A stretch of 64,000 nucleotides of DNA from Proteus columbae (GCF_009914335.1 NZ_CP043925.1:2356001-2420000), one strand, 5' to 3'; positions 1 to 8,940 are shown, numbered from the stretch's first letter. The notes: generated from the sequence alone by a model not told the origin. Made by a program: numbers and translations.

Positions 1-1
1 G

Positions 2-964
2 GCACTTATTGTTGATCACGATTTAAAAAAAGCCACTTTAATTAGCTATCACAATATTGATGAGCGCTTACAGTGGTTAGAAAGCCAAACTTCCACAGCT
101 CTTGATTCACGATTCACCTTAACAACAGATTGGCAATCAAACATCAGTAGTGATGAATATAACGAGAAAATTGCTAAAATTCATCAATACTTACTTTCGG
201 GTGACTGCTATCAAGTTAATTTAGCTCAACGTTTTTGTGCAAGCTATACAGGCAGTGAGTGGAACGCATTCTTAACATTGAATCAAGCTAATAAAGCACC
301 TTTTTCTTCTTTTATGTGTTTGCCAAATAACTTTGTGATTAGTGTTTCACCTGAACGTTTTATTCATTTAGTTGATAATAAAATTGAAACACGTCCTATA
401 AAAGGCACACTACCTCGTAAAGCATCGCCAAAAGAAGATGATGAACAAGCTCAATTATTAGCAAATTCACGTAAAGATCGCGCTGAAAACTTAATGATTG
501 TAGATTTGATGCGTAATGATATTGGCAAAGTTGCAGTAACAGGTTCTGTTAAGGTTCCTGAATTGTTTGTTGTCGAGCGTTTCCCAGCAGTACACCATTT
601 AGTCAGTACTATCACCGCAGCGCTTCCTGAGCATTTAAAAGCAACGGATCTATTAAGAGCGGCTTTCCCTGGTGGTTCAATTACCGGAGCGCCGAAGATC
701 AGAGCTATGGAGATCATTGAAGAATTAGAGCCTCATCGTCGCCATGGATATTGTGGTGCAATTGGTTATATCAGTTTTTGTGGCACAATGGACACCAATA
801 TCAGCATTCGCACTTTATTAACTGAAAAAAATAAAATTTACTGTTGGGCAGGTGGTGGTATTGTTGCTGATAGCGTTGCTGAAAAAGAGTACCAAGAAAC
901 ATTCGATAAACTTGGGCAAATATTAACTGTTTTAAGTGAGTCTACTATCGATGACACCCATTGA
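2..964 (+). CDS. pabB: Aminodeoxychorismate synthase component I (3' part; start lies before the window)
   Basis: Converts chorismate, with ammonia supplied by PabA, to 4-amino-4-deoxychorismate in the folate/p-aminobenzoate pathway; cytoplasmic. The frame is open from base 2, so about 320 C-terminal residues are present and the N-terminal part is missing. Family signatures of the chorismate-binding fold are visible: TRPIKGTLPR, then FPGGSITGAPKIRAMEII, then GYCGAIGYI and the final AGGGIVADS motif. Any ATG or TTG inside (for example the TTG at 278) is internal, because conserved PabB sequence such as LSGDCYQVNLAQRF precedes it. The stop overlaps the start of nudL by 14 bases, which suggests translational coupling. 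The order pabB-nudL-sdaA is the same as in E. coli as I recall it. Confidence 0.95.
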   Translation, partial: ALIVDHDLKKATLISYHNIDERLQWLESQTSTALDSRFTLTTDWQSNISSDEYNEKIAKIHQYLLSGDCYQVNLAQRFCASYTGSEWNAFLTLNQANKAPFSSFMCLPNNFVISVSPERFIHLVDNKIETRPIKGTLPRKASPKEDDEQAQLLANSRKDRAENLMIVDLMRNDIGKVAVTGSVKVPELFVVERFPAVHHLVSTITAALPEHLKATDLLRAAFPGGSITGAPKIRAMEIIEELEPHRRHGYCGAIGYISFCGTMDTNISIRTLLTEKNKIYCWAGGGIVADSVAEKEYQETFDKLGQILTVLSESTIDDTH

Positions 965-1514
965 TACTTTTATCAATCGTTTTCAACTCACATTACCTGA
1001 TGACAAGGTAAATCAGCCTCTTCATGCCCAAAAATCGGCAGCTGTCCTGCTGCCGATTATCAATAAACCTAACCCAACATTATTATTAACTGAGCGTGCA
1101 TCAACGTTACGCTCTCATGCAGGGCAAGTCGCTTTACCCGGCGGTAAACGCGATCCTGAAGATAACAACCTTATTGCAACAGCACTAAGGGAGGCGCATG
1201 AAGAAGTGGCTATTCCACCCCATGCCGTATCCGTTATTGGTCAATTAGCCCCTTTGCAAAGTTCTAGCGGATATTTAGTTACCCCTATTGTGGGTGTTAT
1301 TCCTGCGGGTTTACCTTTACGCCATAACCCTGCTGAAGTCGCCTCTATCTTTGAAATGCCACTAAGCCATGTACTTAATGCCCAACATTATCAACCACTA
1401 GATTTTCATCGTGCTGGTGAAAATCATCGTATCTACTTTTATCCCTATAATGGACATCTCGTCTGGGGATTAACCGCCGCTATTTTACATAGACTCGCTT
1501 TACATATTACTTAA
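951..1514 (+). CDS. nudL: CoA pyrophosphatase, Nudix hydrolase NudL
   Basis: Nudix hydrolase of the NudL (YeaB) group, 187 residues against about 192 in E. coli; the family hydrolyses CoA and related pyrophosphates. The Nudix box begins at the GGKRDPEDN segment and continues with ALREAHEEVAI, giving the expected REXXEE core. An upstream UPF0035-type element, LLLTERASTLRSHAGQVALPGG, is also conserved but quoted here only as the HAGQVALPGG core. I prefer the ATG at 951, which overlaps the pabB stop; a GTG at 936 in the same frame would add five residues. No terminator is evident between pabB and this gene, so the two are probably cotranscribed. Confidence 0.93.
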   Translation: MTPIDTFINRFQLTLPDDKVNQPLHAQKSAAVLLPIINKPNPTLLLTERASTLRSHAGQVALPGGKRDPEDNNLIATALREAHEEVAIPPHAVSVIGQLAPLQSSSGYLVTPIVGVIPAGLPLRHNPAEVASIFEMPLSHVLNAQHYQPLDFHRAGENHRIYFYPYNGHLVWGLTAAILHRLALHIT

Positions 1515-1698
1515 CACGCTATTTTATATCCAGCTTGTGCTTTTTATCATCGCCTCCACAACTCTACTTAGCTATTTTAAAAAAATGTTGTAAACTACAT
1601 TATTAACGGGACGATATAATCGTAAAAACGATCCCTTTACTATAAATAACTATATTTCATTCTTTTTAACCCTCTCTCTTATTATTAAGGAGTCTGAC

Positions 1699-3060
1699 GT
1701 GATTAGCGTTTTCGACATGTTTAAAGTGGGCATCGGACCATCTAGCTCTCACACCGTAGGGCCAATGAAAGCGGGTAAAGAATTTGTCGATGATTTAGTC
1801 AGCCAGGAATTGATTGCGTCTGTCACTCGCGTAGCTGTTGATGTTTACGGCTCCTTGTCTTTGACAGGCAAAGGTCACCATACTGATATCGCAATTATTA
1901 TGGGGTTAGCAGGTAATGCACCAGCTACTGTCGATATTGACAGCATTCCCGGTTTTATTCGTGAAGTTGAAGAAACTGGCAAGCTATCATTAGCAAACGG
2001 CTTAAAAGTGGTCGATTTCCCAGCAGAAAGTATGCATTTTAGCAATGACAACCTGTCATTACATGAAAATGGTATGACAATCCATGCTTTTGCTGGCGAC
2101 AAAGAAGTCTATAGAAAAACGTACTACTCTATTGGTGGTGGTTTTATCGTTGATGAAGAAAACTTCGGTAAATCAACATTAAACAGCAAGCCTGTTTCAT
2201 ACCCTTATGCTAGCGCAGAAGAGCTATTAAAACACTGTAAAGAAACGGGTTTATCCATTTCCAGCTTAATGATGAAAAATGAGCTGGATCTGCATACTCA
2301 AGCAGAAATTAATGCTTATTTCGCTGATGTTTATAAAACAATGCAAGAGTGTATTGAACACGGTTTAAATACAGAAGGCGTATTACCAGGGCCATTACGT
2401 GTACCTCGTCGTGCTGCTGCATTAAATCGCTTATTGACATCAAGCAACAGCCTGTCAAACGATCCAATGAAAGTCGTTGATCTGATCAATATGTTTGCAC
2501 TAGCGGTTAATGAAGAAAACGCAGCAGGTGGACGCGTTGTAACAGCACCAACAAATGGCGCATGTGGTATCGTTCCTGCTGTATTGGCTTACTACGATCG
2601 TTGCATCGAACCTGTTACACAAGAAATCTACTTACGCTATTTCTTAGCATCTGGCGCAATTGGTATTCTTTACAAAATGAATGCTTCTATTTCTGGTGCA
2701 GAAGTAGGTTGCCAAGGCGAAGTTGGCGTAGCTTGTTCAATGGCAGCTGCGGGTCTTGCTGAATTATTAGGCGGAAGTCCAGAACAAGTCTGTATCGCTG
2801 CTGAAATCGGTATGGAACACAACCTTGGTTTAACTTGTGACCCAGTTGCAGGCCAAGTCCAAGTTCCTTGTATTGAACGTAATGCCATTGCTTCTGTTAA
2901 AGCAGTCAATGCCGCGCGTATGGCAATTCGTCGTACCAGTGAACCTCGTGTTTCTCTCGATAAAGTCATTGAAACCATGTATGAAACGGGTAAAGACATG
3001 AATGCTAAATACCGCGAAACATCACGCGGTGGTCTTGCAATCAAAGTACAGTGTGACTAA
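1699..3060 (+). CDS. sdaA: L-serine dehydratase (deaminase), iron-sulfur type
   Basis: Deaminates L-serine to pyruvate and ammonia using a 4Fe-4S cluster; cytoplasmic. The 453-residue product is essentially the length of E. coli SdaA (454). It begins with the family signature MFKVGIGPSSSHTVGPMKAG, has the glycine-rich SIGGGFIVDEENFG segment, and carries conserved cysteines in TNGACGIVPA and GCQGEVGVACSMAAAG and GLTCDPVAGQVQVPC that fit cluster ligation. The start is GTG at 1699, behind a strong AAGGAG nine bases upstream. The 184-base leader separates it from nudL and contains a TATAAT at 1615. An IS3-family element now begins ten bases after the stop, cutting the gene off from its apparent terminator at 4375-4403. 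Confidence 0.97.
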   Translation: MISVFDMFKVGIGPSSSHTVGPMKAGKEFVDDLVSQELIASVTRVAVDVYGSLSLTGKGHHTDIAIIMGLAGNAPATVDIDSIPGFIREVEETGKLSLANGLKVVDFPAESMHFSNDNLSLHENGMTIHAFAGDKEVYRKTYYSIGGGFIVDEENFGKSTLNSKPVSYPYASAEELLKHCKETGLSISSLMMKNELDLHTQAEINAYFADVYKTMQECIEHGLNTEGVLPGPLRVPRRAAALNRLLTSSNSLSNDPMKVVDLINMFALAVNEENAAGGRVVTAPTNGACGIVPAVLAYYDRCIEPVTQEIYLRYFLASGAIGILYKMNASISGAEVGCQGEVGVACSMAAAGLAELLGGSPEQVCIAAEIGMEHNLGLTCDPVAGQVQVPCIERNAIASVKAVNAARMAIRRTSEPRVSLDKVIETMYETGKDMNAKYRETSRGGLAIKVQCD

Positions 3061-3099
3061 TTAACACTATGACTAGTCCTGATATAGGTTGACAACTTT

Positions 3100-3885
3100 T
3101 CAGGCATAAAACGCTCGATGTACTTCATCGGGCGTTTTATAGTTTAACGATAAGTGTGGCCGTTTTTCATTATAGAGTTGGATTGATTCTTCTACTAATT
3201 TTCTTGCTTGTTCCAGATTACTCGGTTTTATCAGTAGATACTCCATTTTTAATATTCCATTAATTCGTTCTGCTAAGGCATTTTGATAACAATCATACCC
3301 ATCAGTCATAGAACATTGAATATTATGCTCTTTATGTATCTCCTGATATTCCGAAGAACAATACTGTATCCCTCGATCTGAATGATGGATTAACGAAGTT
3401 GTCGAAGTCCGTTTTTTTAACGCCTGAACCAACGATTTCTTCACTGAACTTGTTTTCATATTGTTATCTAAATGATATCCCACGATTTTTCGTGAATACG
3501 CATCCGTAATTAAACTTAAATAAGTATCACCTTCATGCGTCGATAAATAGGTAATATCTGCTACCCAAAGCTGTTCTGGTTGTGTGGGGATAAACCCTGA
3601 CTTAATTAAATTTGGATGCCGATAAAAACGATGATGGCTTAAGGTTGTTCGATGATAAGCCCGTTTATTAGGCACCAGTAACTGATGTTCCTTCAATAAA
3701 GAAAATAGCCGATCACGACCAATAACCATCTGTTTTTGCTTTAAAATAAAATGTAATTTACGCCCACCCAGTCGAGGTTGTAAGACTCGTTCAGATTTAA
3801 CAGCATCAATGATGGCCGAATCGGCTTTCTTTCGTTCCTCAGTTCTATCCAGTCTCTTGTAATAAGCCTGTCGGCTGATCTGCAT
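3100..3885 (-). CDS. IS3-family transposase OrfB (DDE integrase domain)
   Basis: The 261-residue rve-type integrase supplies the catalytic part of the transposase. The DDE residues are visible: first Asp in LWVADITYL, second Asp in LIHHSDRGIQYCS, Glu in NALAERINGILKMEYL. An N-terminal HTH_21-like segment (SRQAYYKRLDRTEER) precedes it. The frame continues upstream of the ATG at 3885 without a stop into orfA's slip site (reading TVKNLTVTIACRF before the Met), so the active protein is probably an OrfAB fusion made by -1 frameshifting. No internal stops or deletions were seen. Confidence 0.92.
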   Translation of the reverse strand: MQISRQAYYKRLDRTEERKKADSAIIDAVKSERVLQPRLGGRKLHFILKQKQMVIGRDRLFSLLKEHQLLVPNKRAYHRTTLSHHRFYRHPNLIKSGFIPTQPEQLWVADITYLSTHEGDTYLSLITDAYSRKIVGYHLDNNMKTSSVKKSLVQALKKRTSTTSLIHHSDRGIQYCSSEYQEIHKEHNIQCSMTDGYDCYQNALAERINGILKMEYLLIKPSNLEQARKLVEESIQLYNEKRPHLSLNYKTPDEVHRAFYA

Positions 3886-3902
3886 AAAACGGCAAGCAAT
3901 TG

Positions 3903-4322
3903 TTACGGTGAGGTTTTTAACCGTTTTTTCTTTAATAACTCGGCTTTGCGCTTTTTTGACAAACGAACTCCAAAGTCTCTATCCATGACTTTAACCACTG
4001 CTTCGAAGAAATCGGATTTAAGCCGAGCCTCTTCAAGTTCCTTTTCAAGGATCTTAATGCGTTGTTCCGGCGTTTGTTGTTCAGAAGATTGGGTCATAGC
4101 TGAACCTCTATAAAAAGTATCAGGGGTACCGTTTGACCAATCTAACCTACCATGCTTACGAAGCCAAACTAAAACAGTAGAGCATCCTTGTATACCATAG
4201 CGATCTTGGGCTTGTTTATAGGTTATTTCGCCTTTTTCAACTTGGTCAACAAGCTGTAATTTAAAAGCGAGAGAATAATCGCGTTGAGTTCGTTTAGTGA
4301 TTGGTTTCATTACACTCTCCAA
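3903..4322 (-). CDS. IS3-family transposase OrfA
   Basis: The 139-residue product has an N-terminal helix-turn-helix of the IS3 OrfA type: RDYSLAFKLQLVDQVEKGEI, then YKQAQDRYGIQGCSTVLVWL, which recognises the terminal repeats. A C-terminal Leu/Lys-rich coiled coil (about residues 85-130, EQRIKILEKELEEARLK) would mediate multimerisation. The last codons include AAG AAA AAA CGG; slipping back one base on the A6 run brings translation into the frame leading to orfB. OrfA alone is expected to modulate transposition. Confidence 0.9.
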   Translation of the reverse strand: MESVMKPITKRTQRDYSLAFKLQLVDQVEKGEITYKQAQDRYGIQGCSTVLVWLRKHGRLDWSNGTPDTFYRGSAMTQSSEQQTPEQRIKILEKELEEARLKSDFFEAVVKVMDRDFGVRLSKKRKAELLKKKRLKTSP

Positions 4323-4374
4323 TTTCAGATTGGAAAAGTGTCAACCTTATTCAGGACGGGTCACTATTTAGACG

Positions 4375-4403
4375 AAAAGCCATTCATTTTGAATGGCTTT
4401 TTT
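4375..4403 (+). terminator. Rho-independent terminator, probably that of sdaA
   Basis: The stem AAAGCCATTC / GAATGGCTTT is followed by a T run. It lies immediately to the right of the IS element. Since no gene lies between sdaA and this hairpin other than the IS, it was probably the sdaA terminator before the insertion. Confidence 0.8.
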
Positions 4404-4858
4404 ATTTCAGCTACTTTATTTTTAATCATCGCTTAACCCTTAGATAACTAAAGAAAATAATTATTAAATATACATTTGAAATTAAGCAATCTATCTTTTT
4501 ATAATTTAAAACTTTTTATTTTTATATATTAAATTCCAGCACTAAATATACTTATTAAATATAGGCTCATTTAATATTTATTTAATTTTGTAGGAAATAG
4601 AGCTTATAATTTTTAGGTGTACTCATTTCTATAAAATATTAATTTCTTATTATAAAAATAATTAAAACCCATCATTTATTATATGGTTAATAATTCATCA
4701 TATTGAATTTTATCATTTTTTTAACATTTGAAGATCGTTTAAAATATATTTAAAACAACCTGATTTAATAATGATAATTATTATCAATATCATCTTTGAA
4801 ATATAATAAATAATATGTTGCCTTTCGAAAATAATATGTTATCTTCTGCACCAAGTCA
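4404..4858. other. AT-rich intergenic region, no gene seen
   Basis: There is no open frame with a credible start or ribosome binding site on either strand. The region is extremely AT-rich. The only element I can support is the Fur-like palindrome at 4772-4786 listed separately; the promoter of the riboswitch leader presumably lies within about 4,780-4,850. Confidence 0.6.
4772..4786. promoter_or_regulatory. Fur-box-like 7-1-7 palindrome upstream of mntP leader
   Basis: The sequence TGATAATTATTATCA is a perfect 7-1-7 inverted repeat matching the core of the Fur recognition pattern. It lies about 75 bases before the conserved riboswitch core. In E. coli, mntP is known to respond to Fur and MntR, so control by metal status is plausible here. 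The local AT-richness makes chance matches easier, hence moderate confidence. Confidence 0.5.
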
Positions 4859-5040
4859 TTGGGGAGTAGCCTGTCTTAAAATAAGAATAATTATTTTAAG
4901 AAATCTGTATCAACATACTCGCTTATTTTCATCTAGCGTGGTGCAGATGCCGTAATACGGTTGGCAAGACCATAGACACATAATTGTACTTCTTTGGTTG
5001 GGGGTCAATTGTGTGTATATGGAAATACCCCAACCGAGGC
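4855..5040 (+). ncRNA. yybP-ykoY manganese riboswitch in the mntP leader
   Basis: The leader contains the conserved aptamer pieces recalled from the E. coli mntP leader: GGGGAGTAGCC near 4861 and GGCAAGACCATA near 4963, separated by paired AT-rich arms. Downstream, GGTTGGGGG (4996-5004) pairs with CCCCAACC (5028-5035). That hairpin ends directly against the GAGG ribosome binding site at 5036-5039, eight bases before the mntP start. Manganese binding is expected to change access to this site and so raise MntP synthesis when Mn2+ is high. Confidence 0.85.
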
Positions 5041-5046
5041 TTTATT

Positions 5047-5634
5047 ATGAGTTTCTACGCTACTATCATTCTCGCCCTTGCCCTTTCTATGGACGCATTT
5101 GCTGTTGCTGTCTGTAAAGGAGCCACATTACACAAACCTCGTTTTCGCGAAGCACTCCGCACTGGATTTATATTCGGTATTATTGAAGCCAGCACACCCG
5201 TTATTGGTTGGGCGATAGGCTTATATACTAGCCAATATATTATTCAATGGGATCACTGGGTTGCCTTTGGATTACTGTTTGTTCTTGGTAGCCGGATGAT
5301 TTACCAAAGCTTAAAACGTGGCGATGATTGTCCTTGTGAAGAAGAAGCCCCACAACGCCACGGCTCACTATCTTTAATCGCCACAGGTATTGCTACAAGC
5401 CTTGATGCAATGGCAATTGGTGTCGGTTTAGCGTTTCTTCAAGTCAATATTGTTCATACCGCAATGACGATTGGTATGATGACCATGATCATGGCTACGC
5501 TGGGTATGCTAATTGGGCGCTACATTGGCCCAGTACTTGGAAAAAAAGCAGAAATTATTGGCGGGATCGTATTAATTGCTATCGGCTTTAATATTGTATT
5601 CGAACACTTAGAATTATTTATGTACGCCAAATAA
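5047..5634 (+). CDS. mntP: Manganese efflux pump MntP
   Basis: Inner-membrane exporter of Mn2+. The 195-residue protein has about six hydrophobic segments and the two repeated Asp-containing motifs of the family: [18 protein letters not shown] near the N-terminus and [20 protein letters not shown] near the middle, followed by [18 protein letters not shown] chose the ATG at 5047 because the preceding 21 codons lie inside the riboswitch expression platform and are not part of the family, while [18 protein letters not shown] aligns with known MntP starts. The ribosome binding site is GAGG at 5036. A terminator follows 18 bases after the stop. Confidence 0.96.
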   Translation: MSFYATIILALALSMDAFAVAVCKGATLHKPRFREALRTGFIFGIIEASTPVIGWAIGLYTSQYIIQWDHWVAFGLLFVLGSRMIYQSLKRGDDCPCEEEAPQRHGSLSLIATGIATSLDAMAIGVGLAFLQVNIVHTAMTIGMMTMIMATLGMLIGRYIGPVLGKKAEIIGGIVLIAIGFNIVFEHLELFMYAK

Positions 5635-5652
5635 TCACTAATAAAGCATATT

Positions 5653-5692
5653 AAAAAGCTTAGGTTTGAAATATCACGACCTAAGCTTTTTT
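5653..5692 (+). terminator. Terminator after mntP, possibly bidirectional
   Basis: The 13-bp stem AAAAAGCTTAGGT / ACCTAAGCTTTTT is followed by T residues on the plus strand and has an A run on the other side, so it could also serve the convergent rlmA transcript. Confidence 0.85.
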
Positions 5693-5725
5693 ATTAACTT
5701 AATAAAATATTATTATTTCACATTA

Positions 5726-6541
5726 TTAAGCATGACGTTGATAGACTCGAATTAAAAAGTCTGTTTCACATTCAAAGTTTTTACTTTCCGCTAATGTTTG
5801 TTTTACTTCTTCGCTTGCACGCCATGCAAACGGCGTCATTTGTAATAAATCAAAAGCCTGCTTACCGTTTAAATTCATCATATAAGCAACTTGATGTTCA
5901 GACACTTTATTAAACCCATCAAAATGTTCTTCTTTTAATGGGTGAAGATGTACTTCTGAATAAATCAGTGCTTTTAACTGATAAAGGTGACGAGGAGCTG
6001 GTGTAACAGTAATAATATAACCATTGTGCACAATGACTCTTGCTAATTCATCACTGTTACAAGGGGCGTAAATACGCACAACCGCATTTAAAGAAGCATC
6101 ACAAAAAGGTAAACGTTGACTTGAAGCTACACAAAAATGAATGGATGAATAGCGTTTAGCTGCATATTTAATTGCAACCTTAGAAACATCTAAGCCATAA
6201 ACTTGTGGATTATGTAATTTTAGATTTTGATAAAATTGATTGGTGTAATAACCTTCACCACAACCAATATCCAATACAACACTGTTATCTTCAGGCAATA
6301 ATGTTTGTATTAACTCAGCCACTTTATCTCGCATTGGCTGGTAAAAACCTGCATCTAAAAACTCACGGCGTGCATTAATCATTTCAGCACTATCACCAGG
6401 CTCTTTTGAGCGTTTAAATTGCACTGGCAACAAATTGACATACCCTTCTTTAGCACAATCAAATTGATGATTATTTTCACAGACCCAACTGTGAGCTTGA
6501 AGAGAAAGCGCCTGATAACATAATGGACATTGATAAGACAT
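5726..6541 (-). CDS. rlmA: 23S rRNA (guanine745-N1)-methyltransferase
   Basis: SAM-dependent methyltransferase acting on G745 of 23S rRNA. The 271-residue protein begins MSYQCPLCYQAL, giving two cysteines of the Zn site, with a further Cys and His in WVCENNHQFDCAKEGY. The SAM-binding motif I is VLDIGCGEGYYT, followed by GLDVSKVAIKYAAKRY and the family motif RIYAPCNSDELARV. I chose the ATG at 6541; an upstream in-frame start would add 20 residues absent from the family. The gene is convergent with mntP, and no close partner on its own strand suggests an operon. Confidence 0.95.
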   Translation of the reverse strand: MSYQCPLCYQALSLQAHSWVCENNHQFDCAKEGYVNLLPVQFKRSKEPGDSAEMINARREFLDAGFYQPMRDKVAELIQTLLPEDNSVVLDIGCGEGYYTNQFYQNLKLHNPQVYGLDVSKVAIKYAAKRYSSIHFCVASSQRLPFCDASLNAVVRIYAPCNSDELARVIVHNGYIITVTPAPRHLYQLKALIYSEVHLHPLKEEHFDGFNKVSEHQVAYMMNLNGKQAFDLLQMTPFAWRASEEVKQTLAESKNFECETDFLIRVYQRHA

Positions 6542-6687
6542 AGTAATATTTTTGTATAACCCAGAATAGAATTGGGAGAGATAATAACATACCTCTCCCA
6601 ATCTTGCGGAAAACCTTACTCTTTATTTTTAATCTTAAGTCATGCTTTCTATGCTAAGTAGCTTACTAAGCACAACTTATAGGCGAA

Positions 6688-7101
6688 TTAAGTTCGTTTT
6701 AGTTTTTCAGTGTTAGCGATAAATAACGCAATAACTAACAACAATATTGCACCTGATTGAATTAGCGTATCAACGGAGTCTTTATGCTCAACAATAATTA
6801 AACGCACTATTGCTGTTATTCCAATATAAATAAAATATCTCAGAGGGAAATGCCCACCAGATAAAAAATACTTAACAATAAGTGCAATAAACTCAAAATA
6901 AAGAAAGTAGATCAAAATGCCTTCTAATAATTGATAAGACGACTCTTCTGCACCTAAATTAAATAATAATGAAGCAATTACATATGTTTCTTTGATAAGA
7001 AAACTGACCAATACAATCGCTAAAATAAGTAACCCAATATTAAGCACCCACTGTAATATAGTGGCAATACATTTCAGTAAGTCTTCGCTTGATTTTCTCA
7101 T
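6688..7101 (-). CDS. psiE: Phosphate-starvation-inducible protein PsiE
   Basis: The 137-residue integral membrane protein has four predicted hydrophobic helices (about residues 12-38, 58-80, 86-105, 112-130). The family core [15 protein letters not shown] and [18 protein letters not shown] is nearly identical to E. coli PsiE as remembered. The function is unknown beyond phosphate-responsive expression; no Pho box was confidently seen upstream. It is monocistronic by spacing (146 bases from rlmA and divergent from the next gene). Confidence 0.93.
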   Translation of the reverse strand: MRKSSEDLLKCIATILQWVLNIGLLILAIVLVSFLIKETYVIASLLFNLGAEESSYQLLEGILIYFLYFEFIALIVKYFLSGGHFPLRYFIYIGITAIVRLIIVEHKDSVDTLIQSGAILLLVIALFIANTEKLKRT

Positions 7102-7336
7102 ATAAACTATAACCTAGTGGGATCATTCCGTGATGTGTAAAAATAATAAAAGATCTATTAGACAATTTTACTAAATTTTAATGGATTTACGCATTCACCA
7201 CACCATTTTTTTATCTTTTAGAGCCAAAAAACCAAGAATAATGATGCAATAATCGCAATATTTACTTTTAAATTTCAACTTGTAAGCCGATTTACTTATA
7301 CTTAATTTAAGGGCTAATTTATTGAAAAGGCACACT

Positions 7337-7783
7337 ATGGCTAACAAATACCTCGTTGCAATTGATTTATTAGAAGATAGCAGAATTCAGCGCATGATCG
7401 AAGATATTCACTTCCTAGCTAGGAAACCAGAAAATTATTTCCATTTCATTACAGTTATGCCTAATTTGCGCTCTTTAGAAGCTTATGGGCTTAATTGTGA
7501 CAGCTCGTCGGTCATTGAGAAAAAGCAACAAGCTTTAGTTTTATTGACTGAAAAATTAGAGCAATGCGTAAAACAACAATTTAACTTACCCAAAGAGCAA
7601 TACCAATGCCATGCCGTTATTGGTACGCCTAATTATAATATTCTAGAGTTAACAGATGAAATTGATGCAGATACCATTATTATTGGTTCAAGTTCACGCA
7701 ATAAACGTAATATTTTACTGGGTTCGACAGCGGATTATATTGTAAACAATACGTCGCGTTCAGTAATGGTTATTCGCAAGTAA
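7337..7783 (+). CDS. Universal stress protein, UspF/UspG-like
   Basis: The 148-residue single Usp domain begins MANKYLVAIDLLEDS. The nucleotide-binding signature of ATP-binding Usp proteins is present near the C-terminus: GTPNYNILEL, then IIIGSSSRNKRNILLGSTAD, ending VMVIRK. The start at 7337 (ATG) is favoured over the TTG at 7322 because it matches the beta-1 strand position, with AAAGG upstream. It is a paralogue of the Usp gene at 9008-9442 on the opposite strand. The role is stress survival by analogy; the specific signal is unknown. Confidence 0.88.
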   Translation: MANKYLVAIDLLEDSRIQRMIEDIHFLARKPENYFHFITVMPNLRSLEAYGLNCDSSSVIEKKQQALVLLTEKLEQCVKQQFNLPKEQYQCHAVIGTPNYNILELTDEIDADTIIIGSSSRNKRNILLGSTADYIVNNTSRSVMVIRK

Positions 7784-7804
7784 AATCACCAATACACTTT
7801 TCTT

Positions 7805-7835
7805 TTGGCAATAAAGTTAGATCATTTATTGCCAA
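7805..7835. terminator. Strong hairpin downstream of the Usp gene
   Basis: The 11-bp perfect stem TTGGCAATAAA / TTTATTGCCAA lies 21 bases after the stop codon. It lacks a long T tract, so termination is likely but not certain. Confidence 0.5.
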
Positions 7836-7974
7836 TAACTATTCTACTATTCTCTTCATTATAAATAGCACTAAATGCACTTTAATTTTTTTGTTTCAAT
7901 AGCTTATTTTGTTAGAATGCAGACCAAAAAAACAAAAAATTCGCCTCTTTTAAGAGACTTCGTTCCATTAAATA

Positions 7975-8793
7975 CTACTCAAAAGATAAAGATTGTCCTG
8001 CATTGAAATCTTTTGCATTAAGATATTTTCGCCCTAATCCCCCTGTGCAATGGCATCCATACACATCAATATTTTCATCTATGGCTTTTTTAGCACGCTG
8101 TAAAGCAAATGGTGTTGCACAACGTAAATGCAATCCCCCGACAATCGCTTGAATTTGGTTATTTCCAGTTATTTTTTTCGCGTGCCCAATGATGGATTCA
8201 ATACCAGAATGACTACAACCAGTGATAATCACTAGGCCTTTTTTTCCTTGCCAAACAAGAAAACTATCATCAAGAACATAATCATCTTCTTCACCTGATT
8301 CATGAATAATAACACCATAGCGTTTATTCACTTGACGTTGAGTCACTTGTCCCGAATAGATAAAACTTTTTTCGATTACTAACGGTGCTTGTGTTAATTC
8401 AAAAGAAAACTGCGCTTCGAGTTTTGCTCGATCAAATAAAGGTGCTAAACGTTTAAATTTAATATTTTTATTACCTAAAAAAAGGGCTGAATAACGAACA
8501 GAAAATAAATGAGGATGGGCGATAATTCGTGGTTTATGGGTGAAAAAATCTACTGGCAAATGTGTAAGTCCACCAAAATGATCATAATGCCCATGAGACA
8601 CAACAATCGTTTTCAATGTGGTTAAATCAATACCCATTTTTTTTGCATTTGAAATAAAGGTAAGGTCTTTTCCAGTATCAAAGAGAATTTTAGCTTGGCA
8701 CTCATCATCTTCTAACAACAATGATAAACCAGGATAATGGTTAAGTTCAGGATTAATCGATTTGTTTTCTAGTAATGCGGTGATCGTTAACAT
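7975..8793 (-). CDS. MBL-fold metallo-hydrolase (Tflp / RFA-P synthase-like)
   Basis: The 272-residue metallo-beta-lactamase fold protein has the metal-binding motif SHGHYDHFGGL near residue 66, followed later by TGCSHSGIESIIGHAKK and GGLHLR, and a C-terminal YGCHCTGG. This pattern fits the subgroup often labelled 7,8-dihydropterin-6-methyl-4-(beta-D-ribofuranosyl)-aminobenzene-5'-phosphate synthase-like. That name comes from an archaeal pathway and need not be the function here. The start is ATG at 8793 with no in-frame alternative nearby. No signal peptide is seen, so it is cytoplasmic. It lies between two Usp genes but in no obvious operon. Confidence 0.85.
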   Translation of the reverse strand: MLTITALLENKSINPELNHYPGLSLLLEDDECQAKILFDTGKDLTFISNAKKMGIDLTTLKTIVVSHGHYDHFGGLTHLPVDFFTHKPRIIAHPHLFSVRYSALFLGNKNIKFKRLAPLFDRAKLEAQFSFELTQAPLVIEKSFIYSGQVTQRQVNKRYGVIIHESGEEDDYVLDDSFLVWQGKKGLVIITGCSHSGIESIIGHAKKITGNNQIQAIVGGLHLRCATPFALQRAKKAIDENIDVYGCHCTGGLGRKYLNAKDFNAGQSLSFE

Positions 8794-8905
8794 AGGGATT
8801 TTTTAATTATTATCAGAAGATAACGTAATAGTAATTAAAAAAAGAATTTGTTCCAAATATAAAAGCTGCTGATTTGTGCGATTGCTTTACCTTTTTAATC
8901 GCATA

Positions 8906-8940
8906 ATCGCTGTTACGTGCGAACAAAACATAACAGCGAT
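8906..8940. repeat. Inverted repeat between MBL hydrolase and Usp genes
   Basis: The 10-bp perfect arms ATCGCTGTTA and TAACAGCGAT are separated by 15 bases. There is no T run on either strand, so it may be an operator or RNA structure rather than a terminator. Confidence 0.4.

Larger units (their letters stand above)
3070..4363 (-). mobile_element. IS3-family insertion sequence, complete
   Basis: The element is 1,294 bp with imperfect terminal inverted repeats. The left end reads TGACTAGTCCTGATATAGG and the right end, on the other strand, TGACCCGTCCTGAATAAGG; both continue GTTGACA. It is flanked by the 3-bp direct repeat CTA (3067-3069 and 4364-4366), as expected for IS3-family insertion. 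It carries overlapping orfA and orfB in the usual arrangement with a run of six A residues near the end of orfA. Both ends and the target duplication are intact, so the insertion is probably recent. It sits between sdaA and the hairpin that looks like its terminator. Confidence 0.92.

Noticed and set aside
1588..1620. sdaA promoter TTGTAA ... TATAAT
   Set aside because: The spacer is 21 bases, too long for a normal sigma-70 promoter; the -10 alone is plausible but not enough to annotate.
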